Source: CAUYXS01 sp965248495 (GTDB lineage: Bacteria; Chloroflexota; Dehalococcoidia; Lucifugimonadales; Australimonadaceae). From it: DNA of 64,000 nt. The stretch spans positions 124,001 to 188,000 of the forward strand of contig CBDFJL010000003.1 in the NCBI GenBank assembly GCA_965248495.1. The letters are read 5' to 3'. Under the pieces are notes generated by a model. It ran no database searches and was not told where the DNA came from. It was given only the letters and a program-made list of their open reading frames with translations. Positions 41,487 to 50,528 of the stretch are shown here, piece after piece; positions within the stretch are counted from its first letter, which is position 1; each line of letters starts with the position of its first letter. The position numbers and the translations under genes are program-made.

Positions 41487-42815
41487 ATGGCAACGACGAA
41501 TGGGCGGCGCCGGACGGTCACAACCCGCGAGGGGAAGAACGTTCCGTACGGCGCATCACAGATCGGTGTCTTCGACCTGGTTCCCCGACTCGGCTACCGG
41601 GAGTACTGGTACCCAGGAATCCACGACAAGAACGTTGGCCGCAAGCCGGTTTCGCTCAAGATGCTCGGCGAGGACCTCGTCTTCTTTCGGGACGCCGAGG
41701 GGCAGGTGGCTGCGCTCAGCGACTACTGTCCTCACCGTGGCGCGCGCCTTTCGGGCGGCTGGCGCCGCACTCCCGGAGGGGGTCCGGTGTCCGGCAAGAT
41801 GAACAATGAGTTCAACGGCTTCATCACCTGCCCCTACCATGGCTTCACTTTCGACGGTACAGGTAATTGCGTCGCTGCGCTGACGGAGGGGCCTGACTCC
41901 CGGCTCCAAGAGGTGCTGAAGGCACCGCACTACCCCACGCGGACCCATCAAGGCGTCGTCTTCGTCTGGATGGGTGAGACGGAGCCGGTGCCGCTGGAGG
42001 AGGACATCCCTTCGTACTTCTTCGATGAGGACGTGATCGTCCAGACGTACGTCCGGAAGTGGGACCTCAACTGGTCACTGACCATCGAGAACTCGCACGA
42101 CTCGCACGCGGTCAAGATCCATCGCGGGTCCATCCGCCGCTTTTTCAACCTCGGCCTCTTCCGCGCCTCCCCCGGCTACCACGGGGCAATGAAGATCGCG
42201 AAAGAGACAGACAAGTCAATCCACATTACGTCTGCTGAGGCGGGACGAGCCCCGATGAACGCCTTCTACAGCGCGTTGGGGTCCCGATGGCCCAAGCACG
42301 TCTGGTGGCGGATCAAGCGAGGGAACGTCTTCAATGGAACCCCGCAGGCCTTCGACACCGACCGCCCTGGTTACACCGGCCTCTACGAGTTGCCGATGTG
42401 GGTCTCCCCCAGTGGCTCGGGCCCGCGTTGTCATCTGCGCGCCTGCGTGCCAGTTACGGGGGACGTCACGCGGATGTGGACGTTCACCCTCACACGCAAG
42501 TCGTTCTGGGGCGGTTGGAAGCGCCTGCTCTGGCAGTGGATCTACCACACGACGCACCTGTACCAGCTGCCGCAGGGGACCAACGAGCTTGAGGACATGC
42601 CGGTGCAGGCGATGGGTTCGCTCGACCCCGACAGGCCTCAGAAGATCGGCGTGTCCGACGTCGGCATCATTGCCTGGCGCCGAAAGATGCCTCTCAAGTC
42701 GCGGGACGCCCAGCGCGTCTGGGGCGACCGCCAGCAAGAGGTGATCGCGGCCGTGGCCGATGCTGAGCTAGAGGAAGCCGCCGACCCGATGTGGCAGAAG
42801 ACCGAGGCGGGCTAG
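41487..42815 (+). CDS. Rieske non-heme iron oxygenase, alpha-subunit type (3)
   Basis: 442 aa. LGYREYWYPGIHDKNVGRK precedes the Rieske cluster CPHRG (81-85) and CPYHGF (115-120). The loop between the two ligand pairs is longer than in the paralogues owing to a Gly-rich insertion (GWRRTPGGGPVSGK). The catalytic iron site is ENSHDSHAVKIH (D-x-H-x4-H), with GPDS and GVVFVWMGETEP also present. ATG 41487 with AGGAG upstream. Substrate unknown; electron-transfer partners are not adjacent. Confidence 0.93.
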   Translation: MATTNGRRRTVTTREGKNVPYGASQIGVFDLVPRLGYREYWYPGIHDKNVGRKPVSLKMLGEDLVFFRDAEGQVAALSDYCPHRGARLSGGWRRTPGGGPVSGKMNNEFNGFITCPYHGFTFDGTGNCVAALTEGPDSRLQEVLKAPHYPTRTHQGVVFVWMGETEPVPLEEDIPSYFFDEDVIVQTYVRKWDLNWSLTIENSHDSHAVKIHRGSIRRFFNLGLFRASPGYHGAMKIAKETDKSIHITSAEAGRAPMNAFYSALGSRWPKHVWWRIKRGNVFNGTPQAFDTDRPGYTGLYELPMWVSPSGSGPRCHLRACVPVTGDVTRMWTFTLTRKSFWGGWKRLLWQWIYHTTHLYQLPQGTNELEDMPVQAMGSLDPDRPQKIGVSDVGIIAWRRKMPLKSRDAQRVWGDRQQEVIAAVADAELEEAADPMWQKTEAG

Positions 42816-42857
42816 GCCGCATCCGGGCGTCGGCCGGCTACGCGTCGACGATGCCGA

Positions 42858-44141
42858 CTATCGGCTCGCTGCTTCCTCAGCGCGCGTCGCTTGGATAGGC
42901 GGGACTGCCAGCAGATAGACGAGGCTGGCCAAAACCCAGGTGCTGGCGATGCCCATGAACGCGATCCGGTAGGAGCCGGTGGCGTCGAATATCGCTGCGA
43001 CCAATACCGGCCCCGCGGCACCGGACAGCGTGAGAAATGGGCGCATCATGCCCCTGACGGCACCGAGATGCTCGCGGCCGAAGTAGTTGGCAACCATGAG
43101 TGGCTGCAGGATGAACTGGCCACCCATCGTGAGCCCCTGAATCACCGCATAGGTGAAAAGCATCAGCGGGCTGCGAACCGTCAGCAGAAAGACAATCACG
43201 ACGGCTGTGAGTGCCGTCTGTACCACCATGAGGTTGCGTGACGGGTATCGCTCGGCCAGGGTGCCCCAGATGAGCCGCGCCGACGCAGCAAAGAGACCGT
43301 AGACGGCGATGGCGGCAGCGCCGGTGCTCGCCGTGAACCCAATGTCTTGGAAATAGGGCAGCCAGTTCGGCTGGAAGCCCTGCACACCCATTCCGACGAT
43401 CCCGATCGCCAGAAGGATCAGCCAGAAGCGCCGCGACCGCAGCGCCTCACGGCGTGTGACGCTTTGCTGCACGGCAATGTTCGCCCGCCGCGGTGATTGC
43501 GGCGCCCGCGCCTGCTCTTCCGTGTCTCCGTCCGGGAACAGGCCAACGTCCTCGGGGCGTGTCCTGATCACCAACGCCGCCGGTATCAACACGACGAACG
43601 CGATGATGCCGAGGGTAAACCAAGCGTCGCGCCATCCTATGGTAGCAACGACCCACTGCAACGGGATCGTGAAGATGATGCCCGACAGAGGCGTGCCCAT
43701 CGTGGCGAAGGCCAAAGCCCGCCCCCGCCGGCGAACGAACCACTTGGGGACCAGCACCTGCGCCATGTTCTGGCCCGAGGTGAGCATGGCGAGCGCACCC
43801 AGCAGACCATAGAGGAGGTAGAACTGCCAGACGCTGTCGATGTACTTGAGGCCTATGAGCGACAGTCCCAGCAACAACGCACCCGATAGCGCCAACCAGC
43901 GCGGGCCGCGCGTGGAATCCATCAACGGCCCCACGAAGGGTGCAGCCACGCCGCCGACCAACGCACGGATGCTGAGCGCGGCGAAGATGGTCGTTCGAGA
44001 CCAGCCGAGCTCATCCTCCATAGGAATCACGAACACGCCGATGCCCCAGAACCCGATGCCGCCCGCGAAGACGCCCGCAGTGAAAACGGCGGCCACGATG
44101 ATCCAGCCATAGAAAGGGGCGTGCAATTGAGTGCGTGGCAT
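42858..44141 (-). CDS. MFS transporter (OFA-like)
   Basis: 427 aa. HAPFYGWIIVAAVFTAGVF begins helix 1; FVGPLMDSTRGPRWLA, VLVPKWFVRRRGRALAFA and IRTRPEDVGLFPDGD follow. Same subfamily as the RPRFFYGWV carriers. It sits between Rieske 3 (convergent, 42-bp gap) and the Rieske 4/5 pair (divergent), so it may supply their substrate (inference). ATG 44141 has no strong ribosome binding site. Confidence 0.88.
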   Translation of the reverse strand: MPRTQLHAPFYGWIIVAAVFTAGVFAGGIGFWGIGVFVIPMEDELGWSRTTIFAALSIRALVGGVAAPFVGPLMDSTRGPRWLALSGALLLGLSLIGLKYIDSVWQFYLLYGLLGALAMLTSGQNMAQVLVPKWFVRRRGRALAFATMGTPLSGIIFTIPLQWVVATIGWRDAWFTLGIIAFVVLIPAALVIRTRPEDVGLFPDGDTEEQARAPQSPRRANIAVQQSVTRREALRSRRFWLILLAIGIVGMGVQGFQPNWLPYFQDIGFTASTGAAAIAVYGLFAASARLIWGTLAERYPSRNLMVVQTALTAVVIVFLLTVRSPLMLFTYAVIQGLTMGGQFILQPLMVANYFGREHLGAVRGMMRPFLTLSGAAGPVLVAAIFDATGSYRIAFMGIASTWVLASLVYLLAVPPIQATRAEEAASR

Positions 44142-44569
44142 CGCTTAGGCCACGCAGTATGCCAGTGTCGCAGCGACCATTGTGAATCCGCAGCCGCGCG
44201 ACGCACCGCGTCATGCAACCGATACCCGGTTGGTTCCTATTTATAAGAGTCGCTTTTATGAGGGTCGCGCGGGCGAACGAGCTCGGGGATAAGGCTCCTC
44301 AGCCGGACGCAAAGGACGCCGCCGCGTGCCGGTCGTCGCGCGAGCCGACGGGGCTCCGCCTCCGCTTGACCTACGGGCGAGAGGGGTGCAGAATCCGCGA
44401 CACTTCGTAGTCCGCCTCGTGTCGCTGCATCGATTCGGCAACAAACCGAGGCGGCGAGGCGATGATCGCAACCCAGCTAGGCGGCCGGACGCCTTCTGAT
44501 TGAAGCGAAGTGTCATCGGGCCCCTTCGGGCTAACGAACGGTTCGCGCGGTTCGAGATTAGGAGGTGTC
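44142..44569. other. Divergent control region between MFS and Rieske 4/5
   Basis: About 430 bp with no supported gene. It holds the promoter candidate at 44366-44394 and ends with an AGGAGGTG ribosome binding site at 44560-44567. A minus-strand frame from 44601 to 44371 has no ribosome binding site and is judged non-coding. Confidence 0.5.
44366..44394 (+). promoter_or_regulatory. Candidate promoter of the Rieske 4/5 operon
   Basis: TTGACC (44366-44371), 17-bp spacer, CAGAAT (44389-44394). The leader would be about 170 nt. Moderate match only. Confidence 0.35.
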
Positions 44570-45997
44570 ATGGGGCTCATAACGGGAACCAAGAAGATCA
44601 TCGGTGGCTACCCGGGCGGCTGGAAGCAGTACGCACGGGGTTACGGGGGAGATTCGACACCGCCATTTGAACAGCCAACGAACCCGGACGACCGCCGAAG
44701 CCTGGTCCCCGCGCTCGGCTTGCGCGAGTACTGGTACCCGGCGCTGCCCTCGAAGGACGTCAGCTCGAAGAAGCCAGTTGGCCTGAAGCTGCTGGGCGAG
44801 GACCTCGTCCTCTTCAAGGACAAGAACGGCGAAGTGCAGGCGCTGTGGGACTACTGTCCGCATCGCGGCGTGTACCTGTCCTTCGGCGCTTGCCACTTCG
44901 AAGGCACCATCAGCTGCGCGTACCACGGTGCGACCTTCAACGGTGACGGTGAATGCGTTGAGTTCATCACCGAGGGTCCCGACTCCAAGATGGTCGGCCG
45001 CCTGAAGGCCAAGAAGTTTCCGACCGTGACCAAGAAGGGCATCGTGTTCGTCTGGATGGGCGAAGCCGAGCCCGTCCCTCCCGAAGAGGACATACCGCCG
45101 GAGTTCTTCGAGGGCAAGGAGACCCAGGTCTGGACGACGTTCCGCTACTGGAACTGCAACTGGATGATCGCCCTCGAAAACACGTCGGACGCCCACAACG
45201 CCTTCTGGGTCCACCGCAACGCGATTCGCGTGATGTTCTCGTCGCGCGGCGACATGGGCGGCCGTGCACGCACCCCGCTCGGCTACCGCAGTGAGGTGGT
45301 CAACGGAAAGATGGCGGTGGTCGTCAACAACGCGGAGACGGCCAACTACTACGCCGACCCGGTCACGGGGAAAATCCCGTACAAGATGTACTACCCGCGG
45401 GTAGGCGCTCACTGGCCAAAGAGCAGTTGGCGCCTCTCGTGGGTGTGGGCGTTCAAGCTCGTGGATCGCCTTACCGGCTCCGGCCGCGGAACGGTGCGCC
45501 AGCGCGTCAAGGACCCGCTTATCCCCGACGACTGGCAGGGCGGCAGCATGCGCCTGCCCGGCATGCAGCGGCTCATTCCGCTCTACACACGCTGGTGCGT
45601 GGCGGTCGAGAAGGACCTGACCCGCACGGTGTACACGCGGTTCCGCCGCCACAACACGGTCGTCGGCCGCTTCTTCGCCTCCCTCAAGTACAACCTGTTC
45701 GTCAACTTCCTGAACACCTTCAACTTCTCGGACCAAGACTACGACGCCATGCGCACCACGCGGTGGCAGCACCCCGAGTATCTGTCGGCTACCGACTCGC
45801 ACCTCGTCGCCGAACGCCGGCTGATTACCGAGCACGGGCGCGGGAACAAGCGGGTCGTGGATGTGGCCGAGGTCACGACCGCGGAAGCGCAGGTCGTGGA
45901 AGGACACCAGCAGCTCGGTGTCGAATGGAAGGACGACTACGGCCAAGTGCGCACCAGCGCGAAGCCCGAGACGGCGACGACACAACCGGGCGGCTAG
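44570..45997 (+). CDS. Rieske non-heme iron oxygenase, alpha-subunit type (4)
   Basis: 475 aa. The opening MGLITGTKKIIGGYPGGWKQ is shared almost exactly with Rieske 5. Rieske ligands are CPHRG (96-100) and CAYHG (116-120). The iron site is ENTSDAHNAFWVHRN (D-x-H-x4-H). EFITEGPDSKMVGRLKAKKF and GIVFVWMGEAEP follow the subfamily pattern. A long C-terminal helical region ends in a disordered tail. ATG 44570 with a near-perfect AGGAGGT. First gene of an operon leading into an ABC importer. Confidence 0.94.
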   Translation: MGLITGTKKIIGGYPGGWKQYARGYGGDSTPPFEQPTNPDDRRSLVPALGLREYWYPALPSKDVSSKKPVGLKLLGEDLVLFKDKNGEVQALWDYCPHRGVYLSFGACHFEGTISCAYHGATFNGDGECVEFITEGPDSKMVGRLKAKKFPTVTKKGIVFVWMGEAEPVPPEEDIPPEFFEGKETQVWTTFRYWNCNWMIALENTSDAHNAFWVHRNAIRVMFSSRGDMGGRARTPLGYRSEVVNGKMAVVVNNAETANYYADPVTGKIPYKMYYPRVGAHWPKSSWRLSWVWAFKLVDRLTGSGRGTVRQRVKDPLIPDDWQGGSMRLPGMQRLIPLYTRWCVAVEKDLTRTVYTRFRRHNTVVGRFFASLKYNLFVNFLNTFNFSDQDYDAMRTTRWQHPEYLSATDSHLVAERRLITEHGRGNKRVVDVAEVTTAEAQVVEGHQQLGVEWKDDYGQVRTSAKPETATTQPGG

Positions 45998-46018
45998 TTC
46001 GGACGTAGGAGTAACCGC

Positions 46019-47410
46019 ATGGGCCTCATTTCTGGAACAAAGAAGATCATCGGCGGCTACCCGGGGGGCTGGAAGCAGCACGCCAGGGGCTACCGGGGTG
46101 AGGCGACGCCACCGTTCGAGCAGCCAGTAAACCCGGACGACCGCCGGACACAGATTCCCGCGCTCGGATACCAGGAGTACTGGTACCCGGTGGTCCCCGC
46201 CAAGGACATCGGGAAGAAAAAGCCCGTTGGCCTAAAGATGCTGGGCGAGGACCTGGTCTTCTTCAAGGACAAGAACGGCGAAGTGCAGGCGCTGTGGGAC
46301 TACTGTCCGCATCGCGGCGTGTACCTGTCCTTTGGCGAGTGCCACTTCGAGGGCTTTATCAGCTGCGCGTACCACGGCGCGACCTTCGACGGCGATGGGG
46401 AGTGCGTGGAGTTCATCACTGAGGGCCCTGACTCCAAGATGGTCGGCCGGCTGAAGGCCAAGAAGTTCCCGACCGCCACCCTGAAGGGCATGGTGTTCGT
46501 CTGGATGGGCGAAGGCGCGCCGGTCCCCATCGAGGAGGACGTCCCACCCGAGCTCTTCGAGGACAACGAGATGGTGTTCCTGAGCACCATTCGCTACTGG
46601 CACTGCAATTGGATGATCGCGCTGGAGAACCAGAGCGACGCCCACAACTGCTTCTGGGTCCACCGCGACTCCATCATCCAGCTGCGCAGCCGCACCGGCG
46701 GGCGCCCGCGGACGCCGATGGGCTACCACAGCACCAACGTCAAGAACGTGGCCGTCGTCGCGTCGCGAGGCGTGGAGCAGTACTACAAGGGCGAGGACGG
46801 CAAGGTCCCGTACCAGATGTACTACCCCCGTATCAACGCGAAGTGGCCGAAGCACCAATTCCGCCTGATGTGGACGTGGTTCTTCGAGATATTCGACCGA
46901 TTCAATTCGAAGCGACGCCCGTTCGACACGCCCGAGGAGTGGCAGGGGATGCACCTGCCCGGCATGCACAGGCTCCGCTTCGGTGGGCCCAGCGTCATGT
47001 ACACGCGCTGGTGCGTGCCGGTCGAAAAGGACCTGAGCCGGGTGGTCTACTTCCGGTCCTACCGCATTAAGACCAAGCTCGGCCGACTGTGGGAGAGGGT
47101 CACGTTCAAGCTGTACCGGAACTACCTGTTCCACTACAACTTCTCGGACCAGGACTACGACGCGATGCGGACCACGCGCTACCAGCACCCCGAGTACCTC
47201 TCGGCAACCGACTCACACGTCGTCGGCCAGCGCAAACTCATGGTCGAGCACGCGCGGGGCGGCGAGAAGTACCGCGCGGCCGGGATCAACGGCACGACGA
47301 CCGCCGAGCAGATGGTCGAAGACCTCAACAAGGATCTCGCCGGGGACAACCCGAGGATCGCGACCGTCACGACCGATCAAATGGCCGGCAGCTCACCAAG
47401 CGCCGGCTGA
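46019..47410 (+). CDS. Rieske non-heme iron oxygenase, alpha-subunit type (5)
   Basis: 463-aa tandem paralogue of Rieske 4, starting 21 bp after it. CPHRG and CAYHG cluster ligands and ENQSDAHNCFWVHRD iron site. Long stretches are identical (for example VQALWDYCPHRGVYLSF, QDYDAMRTTR, HPEYLSATDSH), while the substrate-pocket half differs more. This suggests duplication followed by change of specificity, or an alpha-alpha' heteromer. AGGAG precedes ATG 46019. An ABC binding-protein gene follows 51 bp later. Confidence 0.94.
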   Translation: MGLISGTKKIIGGYPGGWKQHARGYRGEATPPFEQPVNPDDRRTQIPALGYQEYWYPVVPAKDIGKKKPVGLKMLGEDLVFFKDKNGEVQALWDYCPHRGVYLSFGECHFEGFISCAYHGATFDGDGECVEFITEGPDSKMVGRLKAKKFPTATLKGMVFVWMGEGAPVPIEEDVPPELFEDNEMVFLSTIRYWHCNWMIALENQSDAHNCFWVHRDSIIQLRSRTGGRPRTPMGYHSTNVKNVAVVASRGVEQYYKGEDGKVPYQMYYPRINAKWPKHQFRLMWTWFFEIFDRFNSKRRPFDTPEEWQGMHLPGMHRLRFGGPSVMYTRWCVPVEKDLSRVVYFRSYRIKTKLGRLWERVTFKLYRNYLFHYNFSDQDYDAMRTTRYQHPEYLSATDSHVVGQRKLMVEHARGGEKYRAAGINGTTTAEQMVEDLNKDLAGDNPRIATVTTDQMAGSSPSAG

Positions 47411-47461
47411 CGCCAATCATCTAGGCAGCTAGGCACACTCGTTCTGAGGGGAGAAGCGAAG

Positions 47462-48682
47462 ATGAGATTTCGAACGTTATTGGTACTTGCCCTAATTGGG
47501 CTCGTCGGTGCGCTGGTAGCAGCGTGTGGCGGCGAGGACCCGACACCAACGTCGCCCCCAGCGGCGGCGGCGACAGCAACGCCGACCACGGCGGCACCGT
47601 CCGGCGGGAGCGTCGTGACCGGGGCGCCGCAGCCGACCGCGGCGCCGAGCGCGATCAATGTCCTGATCGACGAGGCGCGGGCCACTGACGACAAGCAGGT
47701 CGTCGGTTGGTACGACGGCACAGACCCCGACACGATCCGCCTCTGGGAGAGCGCCTTCGAGGCGGAGTATGGGATCAAGATCACGGTCGCCAGCATCCCA
47801 GGCCACGGCGCGCGTGACGCCCCTATTCAGGCGCTACAGGCATTCAAGGCCGGCAAGGGTATCGCCGACGACCAGGGCGGCAACGCGGACATCCTGCTCG
47901 ACATGCTCGACGAGGGGGCCCTGCGCCAGCCGAACTGGGATGCGCTCTATGGGGTCAACCCGTTGATCCGCGACTACCGAGAGGCGCTCATCCTGGAGAC
48001 CGCAGCGGGTGAGCCCATGTCGGACTGGTGCATGGTCAGCAGCTTCTATGTGTGGCCGTTCGCCTATAACTCGAACAACGTCACCGCGGCGGAGCTGGAC
48101 GGCATCACCTTCGACGACCTGGCATTCGACCCCATCTGGAAGGACCGCGTGATCACGGACGCCCGCTTCCTGGGCGTGTACGCATTCCCCATGGCGCCAG
48201 GATGGGACGACGACCGCCAGCTCGCCTGGGTGAGGGGGCTGAAGGCGAACGGCGCGAAGGCCGTCTCCGGTGGCAGCACCGGTGTCATCCAAGCGCTGCT
48301 CTCCGGCGAGGGTGACATCGCCATCGCTTCTTCGGGCACCGCCTTGCGCGAGAAGAAAAAGGGAGCACCGGTGGACTGGTGGGCGCCTGCCGACGGCTGG
48401 GTGCCGGGCGGCATCGGTTTGACGTGCTTCCCGACCCTGACCACGACCAGCCACGCGTTGGCCGACCTCTGGAGCGCCTGGCAGGCGACAACGGGGGCCC
48501 TATTGCAGGCTGAGTCCACGGGCAGCTTCATCACCGCGCCGGGTGTGGTCAACGAGTTCACCACCAAACTCTCGGAGCTTGGGATGGACCTTCCCGCCAA
48601 CCTGGTCTACGCGTGGAAGCCTGAAGATGTGGCCAATCTCGGACGGTGGCGGCAGCAGGCGATCGACGCGTTCACTGAGTAA
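47462..48682 (+). CDS. ABC transporter substrate-binding lipoprotein (2)
   Basis: 406 aa. Signal MRFRTLLVLALIGLVGALVAAC with lipobox Cys22, a Ser/Thr/Pro/Ala-rich linker to about residue 65, then a type II binding protein: VVGWYDGTDPDTIRLWESAFEAEYGIKI, NADILLDMLDEGAL, WPFAYNSNN and IAIASSGTALREKKKGAPVDWW. It resembles iron(III)/putrescine-type binding proteins. ATG with GAGGGGAG upstream. It lies between the Rieske 4/5 pair and a permease-ATPase pair, so it may deliver their substrate (inference). Confidence 0.9.
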   Translation: MRFRTLLVLALIGLVGALVAACGGEDPTPTSPPAAAATATPTTAAPSGGSVVTGAPQPTAAPSAINVLIDEARATDDKQVVGWYDGTDPDTIRLWESAFEAEYGIKITVASIPGHGARDAPIQALQAFKAGKGIADDQGGNADILLDMLDEGALRQPNWDALYGVNPLIRDYREALILETAAGEPMSDWCMVSSFYVWPFAYNSNNVTAAELDGITFDDLAFDPIWKDRVITDARFLGVYAFPMAPGWDDDRQLAWVRGLKANGAKAVSGGSTGVIQALLSGEGDIAIASSGTALREKKKGAPVDWWAPADGWVPGGIGLTCFPTLTTTSHALADLWSAWQATTGALLQAESTGSFITAPGVVNEFTTKLSELGMDLPANLVYAWKPEDVANLGRWRQQAIDAFTE

Positions 48683-48703
48683 CGCTCGGACCTAGCAACT
48701 CAA

Positions 48704-48738
48704 GGGGTGGGCCAGCCGGCCGTCGGCTGGCCCACCCC
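48704..48738 (+). terminator. Intercistronic hairpin between binding-protein and permease genes (2)
   Basis: Perfect 15-bp stem (48704-48718 with 48724-48738), 5-nt loop, in the 75-bp gap between binding-protein stop and permease start. No U-run follows. It is unrelated in sequence to the hairpin at 16764 but in the same operon position. Confidence 0.8.
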
Positions 48739-48757
48739 GATTCAGAAAGGGCCGACC

Positions 48758-50515
48758 ATGGCAGTAGGAACGCCGGCACTGACGCGCTGGGCCCGGACAA
48801 TCCGGCCAAGGCAGATCGATCAGCGAACGATCATCGCATGGGTAGCGATGCTCATCGTGGCCTTCCTGGTGCTCGTGCCGTTGATCGTCATGATCGCGGC
48901 GACCTTCCGTCCCACGGGCGTTTTCCCGTTGGAGGGCGGTGAGTTCACGCTCAGCAACTACACCGAGTTTCTGTCAGGGCAGCGAGGTGTCTGGAAGATC
49001 TTCCAGAACACCTTCATCTACGCCGGTGGGACCATGGCACTCGCCGTGCCGATGGCCTTCGGCATGGCCTTCCTGACCGAACGGACGGACGTGCCGTTCC
49101 GCTCCATTCTGTACACGCTGATGTTCGTCCCCTTCGTGACGCCGGTGTTCGCAACGGCCCTCGGCTGGGTGCTCCTGGCCGGTCCGCGGGCCGGTGCCGT
49201 GAACGAGTACATTCGCCTCATCCTTGGCCTGGACTCACGAAACGGACCGTTCAACATCTACACGATGCAGGGCATGATCTTCGTGACCGCCCTCGGCATC
49301 GTGCCGTCCATGTGGCTGCTCCTCGTCAGCGTCCTGCGCAACATGGACCCAACCCTGGAGGAGGCAGCGTCGACCTCCGGAGTGAACCGCTGGGGTGTCA
49401 TGCGCAAGGTGACCATGCCCCTGATGCTTCCGGGCATCCTGGCCGTGGTCATCTACTTCTCCATCGCGGTGATCGAGTCGTTCGAGATCCCGTTGGCCCT
49501 CGGTATAACCGCGGGCGTGCAGGTGCTGAGCACCAAGATCTTCCTGATCATCACCTCGGTGGACGAGGGCCGCTTCGCCTACGGGTCCGCCGCCGTCTTC
49601 GGCCTGGTCGGCGTGATCATCGGCGTGATCGGCATATCGATGTACCTGTGGCTGGTACGGCGGAGCAGCCGCTACACGGTCATTACCGGCAAGGGATATC
49701 GGCCGAGAAAGATCAAGCTGGGGCGCTGGAAGTATGTCGCGTTGGGCCTGGTTGGCCTCTACATGTTCATCAAGGTCATCATGCCCTTCTCGATGATCAT
49801 CTACGCGAGCTTCCTGAAGTTCTACGTGCCCCCGCTGCCGGAGAATTTCGGAGTGATACCGTGGACGCTGGAGAACTACCGCAACCTGTGGGACTACCGG
49901 TTCTTCGGGCGGATGGTGGTCAATACAGCCATCGTCGTGTTCGCCGCGGCGAGCATCACGATGCTGCTGGTCACCGTGGTGGCCTGGGCGGCGGTGAGGC
50001 TCAAGACGCCGGTTGCCCACACGGCCAACGTGCTGACGTTCATGCCCCTTGCCATTCCGGGCGTGATCATGACGCTGGCATTCTTCCTGCTGTTCATCGG
50101 CACGCCGCTGTTTGGCACGCTGGCCCTCATCGTGCTGGCGTTCACGGCGCGCTACCTCGCCTACTCGACGCGGCTGATGTACTCGGCGCAGGTCCAGGTC
50201 CACAAGGAGCTCGAAGAGGCCAGCCTCGTCAGCGGTGTTGGTCATGCGGCAACCCTGGTGTTCATCAACCTGCGGCTACTTCTGCCGGCGTTCATAAACG
50301 GCTGGCTGTGGATCGTCACGCACGCGGCGAAGGACTTCACGACGCCGCTGCTCCTGGCCACGTCCGGCACCATCCTGGTCGCCAACGTTATCTTCAGCCG
50401 ATTCGAGGGGGGCAGGTTCACCGAGTCGGCCGCCGTCATGGTGGTCCTGGTCATCATGCTGCTGTCGGTGGTATTCGCAGGCCGCCGCTGGATCGGCGGC
50501 GAGGTGAAGCAATAG
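48758..50515 (+). CDS. ABC transporter permease, two fused BPD domains (2)
   Basis: 585-aa inner-membrane protein, about 12 helices. EAA coupling motifs are LEEAASTSGVNRWGVMRKV (first half) and LEEASLVSGVGHAATLVFI (second half). Similar in layout to the permease at 14973. ATG 48758 is chosen because the frame's earlier start (48707) would include the hairpin. Followed 13 bp later by its ATPase gene. Confidence 0.92.
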   Translation: MAVGTPALTRWARTIRPRQIDQRTIIAWVAMLIVAFLVLVPLIVMIAATFRPTGVFPLEGGEFTLSNYTEFLSGQRGVWKIFQNTFIYAGGTMALAVPMAFGMAFLTERTDVPFRSILYTLMFVPFVTPVFATALGWVLLAGPRAGAVNEYIRLILGLDSRNGPFNIYTMQGMIFVTALGIVPSMWLLLVSVLRNMDPTLEEAASTSGVNRWGVMRKVTMPLMLPGILAVVIYFSIAVIESFEIPLALGITAGVQVLSTKIFLIITSVDEGRFAYGSAAVFGLVGVIIGVIGISMYLWLVRRSSRYTVITGKGYRPRKIKLGRWKYVALGLVGLYMFIKVIMPFSMIIYASFLKFYVPPLPENFGVIPWTLENYRNLWDYRFFGRMVVNTAIVVFAAASITMLLVTVVAWAAVRLKTPVAHTANVLTFMPLAIPGVIMTLAFFLLFIGTPLFGTLALIVLAFTARYLAYSTRLMYSAQVQVHKELEEASLVSGVGHAATLVFINLRLLLPAFINGWLWIVTHAAKDFTTPLLLATSGTILVANVIFSRFEGGRFTESAAVMVVLVIMLLSVVFAGRRWIGGEVKQ

Positions 50516-50528
50516 GAGTGGAGTCGCC

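Noticed and set aside
44371..44601. Minus-strand ORF upstream of Rieske 4
   Set aside because: No ribosome binding site, low-complexity Pro-rich start, and it overlaps the Rieske 4 leader and promoter candidate.
44558..46081. 507-codon minus-strand ORF opposite Rieske 4
   Set aside because: Antisense shadow with His/Arg/Val-biased sequence. The plus strand has complete Rieske motifs and a strong ribosome binding site.
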